64,000 bases of DNA, from assembly GCA_030765045.1 (NCBI GenBank), contig CM060962.1, forward strand, positions 100,194,912 to 100,258,911, in the 5' to 3' direction. A model generated the notes under the pieces. It had not been told where the DNA came from, made no database searches, and was given only the letters and a program-made list of their open reading frames with translations. Each line of letters starts with the position of its first letter. Within the stretch, counting starts at the first letter, position 1. This DNA comes from Tenodera sinensis. Its lineage: Eukaryota; Arthropoda; Insecta; Mantodea; Mantidae. Both the position numbers and the translations under genes were made by a program. Positions 1 through 12,483 of this stretch are shown one piece after another.

Positions 1-185
1 ACAGTGTTAATTTGGCCTGTACAGTATGCATAGCATGGAAGAAACGTAGCCCCTTCCACATTTACTTGCTCTGTTTGGAACAGTGTTAATCTGGGCTGTA
101 CAGTATGCATAGCATGGAAGAAACGTAGCCCCTTCCATATTTTCTTGCTCTGCTTGGAACAGTGTTGCTCTGAGCTGTACAGTAT
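1..185. repeat. 65/79-bp satellite, left block
   Basis: About two and a half monomers of the same satellite that resumes at 694. These are the long form: the 65-bp unit plus a 14-bp insert (CTGAGCTGTACAGT or a close variant) just before ATGCATAGCATGG. The array runs off the left edge of the window, so its full size is unknown. It is cut at 185 by the solo LTR. Confidence 0.95.
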
Positions 186-693
186 TGTGACTTTTGTTGT
201 GTTAAAAAGTAAAGTAGACAGATGTAGTCGAGATAAAGAAACACTTTTATTTCCGTAAACAGTAACTTTGTACACACGTTGCAACAGCAAGAACGTCTTT
301 CTTTTCGATTCTCCAACAGGACGGCTCCGAACTCGTAACACAAAGAACTGTTCCTTCTCCCGGGTGTGACTCCTCGACGCTTCGCATACATCTCTTCTTT
401 CCGTCGGCACGACTACTCAACCTTCACATACGTCTGACTCACTCTTTTCACACTTTACCGCTATTTATATCTCCCAGGCACTATTCTGGAAGCTTCAGGA
501 ACGTTCACTTATTGCGGCGAGATACAAAGTAGAAGACTCCAAAAGAATCTATCCTTTTCTCTCTTTCGGCAAGCGCCCCAACAATGCGGCCATTCTCTGT
601 CTCTTTCCTTCGGCTCCTTTGCGGTAGTGCCGACAATAATGCGATAGGTGACACTGCGGTTGTCGGCAATTAGATGCGGCGGGCATGGTGACA
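186..693 (-). mobile_element. Solo LTR of an LTR retrotransposon
   Basis: A 508-bp non-satellite block lies between two parts of one satellite monomer. Read on the minus strand it starts TGTCAC and ends GTCACA, the usual TG...CA ends. It carries a TATA-like GATATAAATAGC at about a third of its length and an AATAAA signal about 70 bases before its end. This order (U3, TATA, R with poly(A) signal, U5) is that of a retroviral-type LTR, and no internal gag-pol or second LTR adjoins it, so it is best read as a solo LTR left by LTR-LTR recombination. The target reads ACAGTATGCATAGC in intact monomers. Only AT is repeated on both sides, so the usual 4-6-bp duplication is not clear. Open frames inside it are short and not believable genes. 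Clade (Ty3/Gypsy or other) cannot be told from an LTR alone. Confidence 0.72.
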
Positions 694-3600
694 ATGCATA
701 GCATGCAAGAAACGTAGCCCCTTCCACATTTTTGCGTGCTCTGCTTGGAACAGTGTTAATATGCATAGCATGGAAGAAACGTAGCCCCTTCCACATTTGC
801 TTGCTCTGCTTGGAACAGTGTTAATCTGAGCTGTACAGTATGCATAGCATGGAAGAAACGTACCCCTTCCACATTTGCTTGCTCTGCTTGGAACAGTGTT
901 AATATGCATAGCATGGAAGAAACGTAGCCCCTTCCACATTTGCTTGCTCTTTTTGGAACAGTGTTAATTTGGGCTGTACAGTATGCATAGCATGGAAGAA
1001 ACGTAGCCCCTTCCACATTTGCTTGCTCTGCTTGGAACAGTGTAAATCTGAGCTGTACAGTATGCATAGCATGGAAGAAACGTAGCCCCTTCCACATTTG
1101 CTTGCTCTGCTTGGAACAGTGTTAATATGCATAGCATGGAAGAAACGTAGCCCCTTCCACATTTGCTTGCTCTGCTTGGAACAGTGTTAATATACATAGC
1201 ATGGAAGAAACGTAGCCCCTTCCACATTTGCTTGCTCTGCTTGGAACAGTCTTAATATGCATAGCATGGAAGAAACGTAGCCCCTTCCACATTTGCTTGC
1301 TCTGCTTGGAACAGTGTTAATATGCATAGCATGGAAGAAACGTAGCCCCTTCCACATTTGCTTGCTCTGCTTGGAACAGTCTTAATATGCATAGCATGGA
1401 AGAAACGTAGCCCCTTCCACATTTGCTTGCTCTGCTTGGAACATTCTTAATATGCATAGCATGGAGGAAACGTAGCCCCTTCCACATTTGCGTGCTCTGC
1501 TTGGAACAGTCTTAATATACACAGCATGGAAGAAACGTAGCCCTTTCCACATTTGCTTGCTCTGCTTGGAACAGTGTTAATATACATAGCATGGAAGAAA
1601 CGTAGCCCCTTCCACATTTGCTTGCTCTGCTTGGAACAGTCTTAATATGCATAGCATGGAAGAAACGTAGCCACTTCCACATTTGCTTGCTCTGCTTGGA
1701 ACAGTGTTAATATGCACAGCATGGAAGAAACGTAGCCCCTTCCACATTTGCTTGCTCTGCTTGGAACAGTGTTAATATACATAGCATGGAAGAAACGTAG
1801 CCCCTTCCACATTTGCTTGCTCTGCTTGGAACAGTGTTAATATGCATAGCATAGAAGAAACGTAGCCCCTTCCACATTTGCTTGCTCTGCTTGGAACAGT
1901 GTTAATATGCATAGCATGGAAGAAACGTAGCATCTTCCACATTTGCTTGCTCTGCTTGGAAAAGTGTTAATATGCATAGCATGGAAGAAACGTAGCCCCT
2001 TCCACATTTGCTTGCTCTGCTTGGAACAGTGTTAATATGCATAGCATGGAAGAAACGTAGCCCCTTCCGCATTTGCTTGCTCTGCTTGGAACAGTCTTAA
2101 TATGCATAGCATGGAAGAAACGTAGCCCCTTCCACATTTGCTTGCTCTGCTTGGAACAGTGTTAATATGCATAGCATGGAAGAAACTTAGCCCCTTCCAC
2201 ATTTGCTTGCTCTGCTTGGCACAGTGTTAATATGCATAGCATGGAAGAAACGTAGCCCCTTCCACATTTGCTTGCTCTGGTTGGCACAGTGTTAATATGC
2301 ATAGCATGGAAGAAACGTAGCCCCTTCCACATTTGCTTGCTCTGCTTGGAACAGTGTTAATATACATAGCATGGAAGAAACGTAGCCCCTTCCACATTTG
2401 CTTGTTCTGCTTGGAACCGTGTTAATATACATAGCATGGAAGAAACGTAGCCCCTTCCACATTTGCTTGCTCTCCTTGGAACAGTCTTAATATGCATAGC
2501 ATGGAAGAAACGTAGCCCCTTCCACATTTGCTTGCTCTGCTTGGAACAGTCTTAATATGCATAGCATGGAAGAAACGTAGCCCCTTCCACATTTGCTTGC
2601 TCTGCTTGGAACAGTCTTAATATGCATAGCATGGAAGAAACGTAGCCCCTTCCACATTTGCTTGCTCTGCTTGGAACAGTCTTAATATGCATAGCATGGA
2701 AGAAACGTAGCCCCTTCCACATTTGCTTGCTCTGCTTGGAACAGTGTTAATATGCATAGCATGGAAGAAACGTAGCCCCTTCCACATTTGCTTGCTCTGC
2801 TTGGAACAGTGTTAATATGCATAGCATGGAAGAAACGTAGCCCCTTCCGCATTTGCTTGCTCTGCTTGGAACAGTCTTAATATGCATAGCATGGAAGAAA
2901 CGTAGCCCCTTCCATATTTGCTTGCTCTGCTTGGAACAGTGTTAATATGCATAGCATGGAAGAAACTTAGCGCCTTCCACATTTGCTTGCTCTGCTTGGA
3001 ACAGTGTTAATATGCATAGCATGGAAGAAACGTAGCCCCTTCCACATTTGCTTGCTCTGCTTGGCACAGTATTAATATGCATAGCATGGAAGAAACGTAG
3101 CCCCTTCCACATTTGCTTGCTCTGCTTGGAGCAGTGTTAATATACATAGCATGGAAGAAACGTAGCCCCTTCCACATTTGCTTGCTCTGCTTGGAACAGT
3201 CTTAATATGCATAGCATGGAAGAAACGTAGCCCCTTCCACATTTGCTTGCTCTGCTTGGAACAGTGTTAATATGCATAGCATGGAAGAAACGTAGCCCCT
3301 TCCACATTTGCTTGCTCTGCTTGGAACAGTGTTAATATGCATAGCATGAAAGAAGCGTAGCCCCTTCCACATTTGCTTGCTCTGCTTGGAACAGTCTTAA
3401 TATGCATAGCATGGAAGAAACGTAGCCCCTTCCACATTTGCGTGCTCTGCTTGGAACAGTCTTAATATACACAGCATGGAAGAAACGTAGCCCCTTCCAC
3501 ATTTGCTTGCTCTGCTTGGAACAGTGTTAATATACATAGCATGGAAGAAGCGTAGCCCCTTCCACATTTGCTTGCTCTGCTTGGAACAGTCTTAATATGC

Positions 3601-5126
3601 ATAGCATGGAAGAACCGTAGCCACTTCCACATTTGCTTGCTCTGCTTGGAACAGTGTTAATATGCACAGCATGGAAGAAACGTAGCCCCTTCCACATTTG
3701 CTTGCTCTGCTTGGAACAGTGTTAATATACATAGCATGGAAGAAACGTAGCCCCTTCCACATTTGCTTGCTCTGCTTGGAACAGTGTTAATATGCATAGC
3801 ATGGAAGAAACGTAGCCCCTTCCGCATTTGCTTGCTCTGCTTGGAACAGTGTTAATATGCATAGCATAGAAGAAACGTAGCCCCTTCCACATTTGCTTGC
3901 TCTGCTTGGAACAGTGCTAATATGCATAGCATGGAAGAAAGCCTCTTCCACATTTGCTTGCTCTGCTTGGAACAGTGTTAATATGCATAGCATGGAAGAA
4001 ACGTAGCCCCTTCCACATTTGCTTGCTCTGCTTGGAACAGTGTTAATATGCATAGCATGGAAGAAACGTAGCCCCTTCCGCATTTGCTTGCTCTGCTTGG
4101 AACAGTCTTAATATGCATAGCATGGAAGAAACGTAGCCCCTTCCACATTTGCTTGCTCTGCTTGGAACAGTGTTAATATGCATAGCATGGAAGAAACTTA
4201 GCCCCTTCCACATTTGCTTGCTCTGCTTGGAACAGTGTTAATATGCATAGCATAGAAGAAACGTAGCCCCTTCCACATTTGCTTGCTCTGCTTGGAACAG
4301 TGCTAATATGCATAGCATGGAAGAAACGTAGCCCCTTCCACATTTGCTTGCTCTGCTTGGAACAGTGTTAATATGCATAGCATGGAAGAAACGTAGCCCC
4401 TTCCACATTTGCTTGCTCTGCTTGGAACAGTGTTAATATGCATAGCATGGAAGAAGCGTAGCCCCTTCCGCATTTGCTTGCTCTGCTTGGAACAGTCTTA
4501 ATATGCATAGCATGGAAGAAACGTAGCCCCTTCCACATTTGCTTGCTCTGCTTGGAACAGTGTTAATATGCATAGCATGGAAGAAACTTAGCCCCTTCCA
4601 CATTTGCTTGCTCTGCTTGGAACAGTGTTAATATGCATAGCATAGAAGAAACGTAGCCCCTTCCACATTTGCTTGCTCTGCTTGGAACAGTGCTAATATG
4701 CATAGCATGGAAGAAACGTAGCCCCTTCCACATTTGCTTGCTCTGCTTGGAACAGTGTTAATATGCATAGCATGGAAGAAACGTAGCCCCTTCCACATTT
4801 GCTTGCTCTGCTTGGAACAGTGTTAATATGCATAGCATGGAAGAAGCGTAGCCCCTTCCGCATTTGCTTGCTCTGCTTGGAACAGTCTTAATATGCATAG
4901 CATGGAAGAAACGTAGCCCCTTCCACATTTGCTTGCTCTGCTTGGAACAGTGTTAATATGCATAGCATGGAAGAAACTTAGCCCCTTCCACATTTGCTTG
5001 CTCTGCTTGGAACAGTGTTAATATGCATAGCATGGAAGAAACTTAGCCCCTTCCACATTTGCTTGCTCTGCTTGGCATAGTGTTAATATGCATAGCATGG
5101 AAGAAACGTAGCCCCTTGCACATTTG
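694..5126. repeat. 65-bp satellite array, about 68 monomers
   Basis: Tandem head-to-tail monomers of 65 bp. Each begins ATGCATAGCATGGAAGAAAC, followed by GTAGCCCCTTCCACATTTGC and then TTGCTCTGCTTGGAACAGTG plus TTAAT. Differences are mostly point changes (GTGTTAAT or GTCTTAAT, ATGCATAGC or ATACATAGC, TTCCAC or TTCCGC). One monomer near 3940 has lost about 7 bp. The first few monomers include the 79-bp long form. Because 65 is not a multiple of 3 and all frames are equally open for short distances, the array is not coding. Each intact monomer has an ATGCAT palindrome (NsiI site). The last monomer is truncated at CACATTTG, next to a transposase fossil. Confidence 0.97.
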
Positions 5127-5186
5127 AAGCCCCTTAACTTAAGTACAGAAATTAATAAGTATTGAGACATATTGGATGCACTCTTA

Positions 5187-5510
5187 GAGGAGTATGTTGG
5201 AAGATTTTCAGATTTGGAAGCTCTAAAATTTAAACTGAATCTCTTTCCGTGCTCTATTTTGTTGATCCCGAGAATGTTTCAGTTGGACCTCAACTACAAC
5301 TTACTGAATTATGCTGTGATTCAGATCTAAAAAAGGGCATAGAGTGATAATGTTGCGAGTCTTCATGAAGCCCTTGTTCCACAAACATACTCAGAATTTT
5401 GCATATTTGCTACAGAAGTCATGCTTGCGTTTGCCATTGTGCACTTACATCCACCTTGAGACTTGCTTCTGTAATAAATGATTCCCCAGACATTAAGATG
5501 GCTAAAAAGC
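5187..5510 (+). pseudogene. hAT-family transposase, C-terminal fragment (decayed)
   Basis: Conceptual translation in changing frames gives pieces such as RFSDLEALKFKLNLF, VDPENVSVGPQLQLTELCCD, SDLKKGIE, and then SLHEALVPQTYSEFCIFATE after a stop. This order (F-x-D-L-x-x-L-K-x-K near LF, a VD-x-E stretch, LQLxELxCD, then a Y-x-x-F/L run) is what I know from the C-terminal part of hAT transposases of the kind found in GTF2IRD2/ZBED5-like domesticated proteins. A later stretch resembling LRLAS..NDSPDIKMAKKHK fits the end of the hAT dimerisation domain. The FGSTYxCE motif region is too degraded to read. At least two frameshifts and one in-frame stop make it a fossil. The N-terminal BED finger and catalytic core are absent. 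It starts about 60 bp after the satellite ends. Confidence 0.62.
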
Positions 5511-6252
5511 ACAAAATTGGCATAATAAATGCGTAATTAGTTTCAAAGTATGACCATAAGTGGAGGTTTTAATGTGGAGCTACTATTATTTTATGTTACA
5601 GGATCAGTCTGTTTCCTTTTGAACTGTACGGTTAAAAGTTATGTAAATATTCCTTATTCTCTAAATTTTTAATGTTTTGTTTTTGGAATATTAATTTGTT
5701 TTGAATAATTACGCTAATTGTGATTCATATTAATATTTTATGATCACAACATCTATGTAAATAAGTACTTGAAAACCAAACAAGAAGAAACACAATAACA
5801 AAAAGAGTGGACTTAATTTTCCCTTCGAACTTTGTACACCAATGTTTTGCTTACCGCCGCCGCTACCTCTGTGTATACCGTAGTCTTTCTCGCAGCGCTT
5901 CATGCCCGCGAGTACTGCCAAGGTCACGATATTGCGCTTGGGTTGACATTGCTGTACTAGATAGTTACAGAGCACTCGTAGTGGTAGTGAGGCCAATAGA
6001 TCATTCTGTATGTAATGGTTAATGCACCTCACTGGGTAGGAGTCCTAGCTGTCAGTTTGGTTTCTATGTACTACTTCTGTTTGCATTTTTCTCCAGTAAA
6101 TACTTCAAACGCTGATTGTTTGTCGTGTTAATCTCCATCACATCCTTAATTAGTCAATACAATCTGTTCAACGAATCAGTTGGTGTCCCTTCAAATGCAT
6201 AAATCTATACAACTGACTACGGAATGCAGGCATCACCTTCTTCGTGTGTTTT
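5511..6252. other. Unassigned AT-rich DNA
   Basis: No gene, RNA or repeat recognised. Open frames of 71 aa (plus) and 100 aa (minus) overlap around 5.7-6.0 kb, but neither shows a known motif or consistent coding character. Confidence 0.5.
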
Positions 6253-6462
6253 ATAGCTGTCGCAAAATTTGATGGCGGGTGACTCGGTACTAAATTCAAT
6301 CATAGGCTTGCCATGCCTTGCGTGTTGTATAGTTAAACACGCTGTGGAATCACGCTGTAGAGCCAATGATGTAAATATCATTTCACCAACAAGAGTTATT
6401 TGCTCAACAGGAAAAAGAATAGTAATAGTCTATTAGCTGCCGTTAAATTTTGCGGCTGCCAT
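6253..6462 (+). mobile_element. TIR element (MITE family A), copy 1
   Basis: First of three copies of a ~210-225-bp element (others at 51042 and 58807). The ends are imperfect inverted repeats: the left end reads AGCTGTCGCAAAATTTGATG and the right end, reverse-complemented, GCAGCCGCAAAATTTAACGG. Shared internal landmarks are a CTTGCCATGCCTTGC run, GTATAGTTAAACACGCTGTG, and GGAAAAAGAATAGTAATAG near the right end. There is no coding capacity, so it would have been mobilised by a transposase encoded elsewhere. No clear target-site duplication is left. Confidence 0.75.
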
Positions 6463-6892
6463 AGTTATTCCTGTTTCAATTCCTCTCGAATGCTCTATGT
6501 ACCTACGCCACAAGCCGTGCTCACAGATCCCTTTGGACCGACCTAGACCTCTGTAAGAAGGCAGCCGTTTTAATTTGAGCCGTCTATGGTTCAAGATCAG
6601 GTTGGACAATGTATTATTCCCGAAACGTCGCTACATGGTGCAAAGGTTGTTACTACGCAAGCACAGACATGCTGTTCGATTCTGTTTTGCTTATTTTAGC
6701 GGTATAAGCAATGCCTACAGCTGATGTTAATGGCACATACACCGAAACGGGTAACAACTGGAGCATGAGAGCCTAACGGAGGGTTGTTATTTTAAGGCTA
6801 AGAATAGATACTCTCTCTGGGCAAATGACGTCACCGGAGCGCTCATGTAATTGGGGTGCTGACTTCAGTTTCTTTTAGTGAGTGTCTATGCA
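6463..6892. other. Unassigned DNA
   Basis: No recognisable gene or repeat. It holds one perfect CRE-like octamer TGACGTCA at 6826-6833, isolated and without other promoter signals. Confidence 0.4.
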
Positions 6893-7250
6893 GGAGGCGC
6901 CGTGGCTTAGTGGTTAGACCGCTCGCCTACCACCTAGGCGGCCCAGGTTCGATCCTAGGGACCCGCATGTGGTATTCGTGGTGGACGAAGCGGCGTCTGG
7001 GCGGGTTTTCTCTGCGTTTTCCGGTTTCCCCCGCAATTCATTCCACAAATTTCACTAGTATCACCTTTTTCAATAATCGATTTCGCCTGCATTTCATACC
7101 ATCCTCTTCCGTACTATCATACCTGTTGCTTGGCTGACCACCTGCTTCCAGGTCTTCACTCACAGAGGTTCCTCTGACCCTAGGCACTAGGTTTATAAGT
7201 CCTAGGGAGTGTAAGTCCTACATAAGGGGAGGGTATTCAGGAAAAGAAAA
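6893..7250 (+). mobile_element. tRNA-derived SINE, family S3, copy 1
   Basis: The head is a tRNA-like sequence with a pol III A box (TGGCTTAGTGGTTAGACC) and B box (GGTTCGATCCT, about 6946-6956). A ~280-bp tRNA-unrelated body follows, with a C/T-rich middle and a 3' part reading CCTAGGCACTAGG then AAGTCCTAGGGAG. The same head and body occur in reverse at 59465-59835, which proves it is a dispersed element rather than a tRNA gene. The 93-aa open frame over it is an accident: the same pseudo-protein can be read from the other copy. Confidence 0.82.
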
Positions 7251-8174
7251 AGTGTTTCCATGCCTCAGAAATTAATTACACATATATCCAACCGTGGATA
7301 TGATCTTGTCAGTTTCTATATTTCATGTTTTCTAGGAACAAAAATCATATTCAAAGTTGAACAATCATACATTCATTCAAATTGCATATTCTGTTCAGTT
7401 TTCACTATCACTTCACTTTTATATTATTTGCGCGCAGCGGCGCAATGGAACAGCGCCCAGCACATTCTTTTTCTTTCCGCTTCACTCGCTGCAGTATCGA
7501 ACACCTGACTCTTACTTCCTCATCCGACCGCTATCTAGCTACCGAACGCAGGACTTTCCTTCTCTCGCATCCTGAACAGCACTTGCTGTCCGCCGTGGAA
7601 ACAAACTCACTAACAGTCGCGAGCATGCTCATTGATATAATGTAGTAGCGGGAGCTAGGAGCGAGTTCGCGGGACGTGGGGGTAAGAAACACCCCGAAAT
7701 ATTTCGTTGTCTCTCAATAGTGTTTCCTGGAATGACATTGGATGAGTGCGCCGCCCTCTCTACCTCTACAACGTACCAGTCGGCGGACGTTGAAGGATAC
7801 AGTTATTCACGCAAAAAGCTCGGTTCACAGCAGCTGCGTCACAGTATTCAGCTTTGAAATAATCCTTTCAAACACGACTGAATTTTCTCCTTCACTACGG
7901 TGTTCAATACCGGCTATTTAACAGTGTCTATATCTTTCGGAGTAAAATTAAGACTTATATACCGACCAACAGACCACATAGAACCCTTTCCGTTGCGGTA
8001 TTTTCTAACTCATCTACCAACTATTGTGCAATTTCGCACATACCTAACACCAATGCAAGCTACTGTAACTCTTCGCGTTTCAGATGTTATATTGGGCACC
8101 AAATGCCGAGTGTACTACTTTCGATGGGCAATGGGATTGTTCTTGATCCTACCACTTTACTAAGGAGAGATTAA
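7251..8174. other. Unassigned DNA with GC-richer middle
   Basis: No gene recognised. Around 7.43-7.75 kb the base composition rises and the sequence looks like a decayed repeat or LTR-like block, but I could not match it elsewhere in the window. The open frames of 72-87 aa overlap each other in different frames and show no motif. Confidence 0.4.
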
Positions 8175-8420
8175 CCCTTCATTATGCGCGTCCTTGCAGA
8201 ACACGGTTAGTCGCGCGCGGCCTAGTAGGCCCTCACTATATTTTTGTGTTTATATGCTTCTATTTACGTTGAGCTTCATTTAGCTTAAATATACATGGTT
8301 CTTATAATTATCTTACTAGATTGATCAAAGATAAATAAATCGTAGAATGAGTACGCTATACGTTATAATTTGTACTGCATTGCGTTGAAAGATAAATTGC
8401 GATGTTCAGGTATACAACTG
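8175..8420 (+). mobile_element. Dispersed repeat with TTAA-CCCT end, copy 1
   Basis: Matches 60290-60574 over its whole length, including CCCTTCATTATGCGCG at the left edge (CCCTACGTTACGCGCG in the other copy), GCCTAGTAGGCC, TAGCTTAAATATACATGG, CTTACTAGATTGATCAAAGA and GATGTTCAGGTATACA. The left edge is preceded by TTAA in both copies, which is the target site of piggyBac-type transposons. No matching right end with AGGG-TTAA was found, so the superfamily is only a suggestion. Confidence 0.6.
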
Positions 8421-8490
8421 AAGAGTGACTGAAAAGAGTGCTTGGTTAAGTAATATTAAACTTATATATTATTTTATAATTTAATTTTTA

Positions 8491-8705
8491 GAAAGGCGGT
8501 GCCATGGTCGAGTTAGATGGCTCACCACTCATCAAGGTCACCAGGGTTTGTCCCAGAGTGGCTGTACGTGGGATCTGTGAAGGACAAAGGCACATCTGAG
8601 CTGGTTTTCCCCATTTTACGGGTTTCCCCGGCATTCATTTCACCTTTCGATTTATCCATAACACCATAATTTCATGGCCTCTCCATCAAGGTACCTCAGG
8701 ACAGG
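8491..8705 (+). mobile_element. tRNA-derived SINE-like element
   Basis: A degenerate tRNA-like head (GGTCGAGTTAGATGGCTCAC as A-box region, CCAGGGTTTGTCCC as B-box region) is followed by a body containing GAGCTGGTTTTCCCC, ACGGGTTTCCCCGGC and TTCATTTCACC. That is the pattern of insect tRNA SINEs. There is only one copy in the window and no target-site duplication was found. Confidence 0.5.
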
Positions 8706-9059
8706 TGAAAAAGCTAATGGAATGACTTTTACCATGTTTCTATCGATCAAAACTCGATCTTGTACACCGATATAGGGAGAAATCGTGCCTGTCCAGTAAG
8801 CTATTTCCTCTGTTAGATATTTAGCTGGAGTTTCATATATTATTGCATGCTCTAGTTCTTTCTGTATTTAGGTTTCTTGAAATTTCAAATAATCACGTAG
8901 GTTTTGTCCCAAATGAATCCAGTGGACATGCTGTCAAAAACACATCATTATTGTTGCCACATACATATATACACGGGCTGGAATAAGCAAGCTTTTCGTG
9001 TCACACATTATATTCAAGAGTTCTAGTAAGCTGAATCCGATGTGTGGTGCAAGTAATAT

Positions 9060-9198
9060 CTTCATTACTAGCTCAAATCCGGCGGAGGGCGATACTTGGC
9101 ATGGCTTCCTAGAAAGGAAAGTAAAGCCGGTGGTCCCATGTAGTAGATCTACGGCACGTGAAACAACCTCAACTGTGATGAAGTGGCATGTAAAAAAA

Positions 9199-9275
<77 letters not shown>

Positions 9276-9335
9276 TAAGCGCAGTATAAAATGGGATTCT
9301 GAGCATCATAGCAGTTAAAGAGCGTCCATAAATAA
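9060..9335 (+). mobile_element. tRNA-derived SINE, family S2, copy 1 (expanded inside)
   Basis: Shares a B-box-like GCTCAAATCCGG head, the TACGGCACGTGAAA core and the 3' segment TGGGATTCTGAGCATCATAG plus CAGTTAAAGAGCGTCCAT with the copy at 12445-13105. Between core and 3' segment an A run and a GA microsatellite replace what is ordinary sequence in the other copy. It is not a gene; the 106-aa open frame is mostly GA repeat. Confidence 0.6.
9192..9273. repeat. A16 then (AG)33 microsatellite
   Basis: A 16-base A run merges into an uninterrupted AG repeat ending at 9273. It sits inside SINE family S2 copy 1. Confidence 0.97.
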
Positions 9336-10465
9336 AAACTTAACTTAATTTTCATTGCCAGCCTAATCTGATTCACATAACGAAGTATTGTCATTAACCG
9401 TTTGCACTTCGAAGCAGCAACTACAATACACAAGCATGCAACATGAAATATGATTAAAAAGTTTACCATAAAACAGTTGCTTTAGTATTCAAATAAATTT
9501 AGCTATTCTTTGTACTATTTCTGAATGTTTTAATGATTTTTCAATATGATATGTTTTTGTTCTAGTTGCTATACCTATGAATGTATGGCATTGCTGGTGT
9601 TGCCTAAGGGACTCACAACTATGATCAGAATCTGCGGAACCGCGAGATCCAATTTAGCTTCACAGCAAAAGAGCGATTGTTAGAATTTTATTTAAGGCTT
9701 GCGGCTAAGCGTTACGCTAGGAATGTTACAGGTTTTCAGTTGAACGAAAGCGATGGCATTTTCACTCTCTGCGCACTTCTTTCTCCCTTCCCTTCCGTGC
9801 CCTAGGGGCGGCGGAAACACGCAACATGCCGTCTCCGATTCTTTGAAACACACTGCTTTCTACACAGGCAACAACTTAAATAAACTTGTAAAATTAATGT
9901 GTGTTTATATAAACGGTTTGTTTCGTTGCTTCATTCTTTTCTTGAAGTTTAGCTTATCAGTACTTCCACATTAATGACATGAATCCCCTTAATGTGTGAA
10001 TGCAGTATTTATGTATCTTATAGGGAGTAATAAAATCGGTACTATCTTTCACAAAAGTAAATACCCAAGTCCAGTGAGACCTGCGCGAAGGGTCACCTAA
10101 TTCTCAGGCGCACTTGTATAGATGGTATGAGAATTAAATTAGTCGTATGCTTCCCTTGGTGTTCAGAGGACATGGTAGGCATTTCACCTCGCAGTTTTGA
10201 AAATAAATATTTCAGCAATCCTTGTACATTAACGCGCAAACATTGCAAATTTAACTACAGTGCAAGTGCACAAAATATGTTTTGTATCGTGTTTTTATTA
10301 AATTGTAGATTATAAACAAAAATGATGCCAGTGTTGGGTGCTAGGCTAATAGACGTAAGCTTAATCAGTATTGAACCTTTCATTTGTGATTCTACCTTTA
10401 AAATTTATATTTTTGTTAGAATTTACCTCTAATGTGATTTCTCAGGGCACAAATTGTCACATGTC
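9336..10465. other. Unassigned AT-rich DNA
   Basis: No gene or repeat family recognised. Short open frames (62-73 aa) carry no motif. Confidence 0.4.
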
Positions 10466-10680
10466 AGTCCGGGTGGATCAATTGGTTAGACGCTGGCCTA
10501 CTGATCCCAAGGTTGCGGGTTCAAATCCGGCTCAGAGCGATGGTCTTTAAGTGTGCTTAAACAGGACAGCTCCATGTTAGTAGATTTTCTGGCATATAAA
10601 AGATCTCCTCTGGGACAAACTTCCGGCACACCGGCGACTCTGATGTGATCATGGCAATTGACAGCGTCGTTAAACAGCAA
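10466..10680 (+). mobile_element. tRNA-derived SINE, family S1, copy 1
   Basis: The tRNA-like head has A-box region TCAATTGGTTAGACGCTGG and B box GGGTTCAAATCC (10517-10528). The family-specific body follows, with CGGCACACCGGCGAC and GGCAATTGACAGCGTCGTTA. It shares full-length colinearity with copies at 12740, 15191 and 20906. The 3' end runs directly into the ATT/ATTATC microsatellite. A weak possible duplication (ATTGTCAC before the head, ATTGTCAT at about 11561 after the microsatellite) would place the whole microsatellite inside the SINE tail. Confidence 0.88.
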
Positions 10681-12444
<1,764 letters not shown>

Positions 12445-12483
12445 TAATGTTGGGCTGCTCTTAGCCGTCGTAATGCGCTAGAC

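Noticed and set aside
86..4083. Frames with MWKGLRFFHAMH repeats
   Set aside because: Translation of the 65-bp satellite. The monomer length is not a multiple of three.
694..5126. CRISPR-like array
   Set aside because: Units are directly tandem without unique spacers, in eukaryotic DNA. It is a satellite.
5730..6032. 100-aa minus-strand frame
   Set aside because: No recognisable motif; it overlaps another frame on the opposite strand.
6826..6833. cAMP response element TGACGTCA
   Set aside because: A single perfect octamer with no neighbouring promoter signals is expected by chance in a window this size about once or so.
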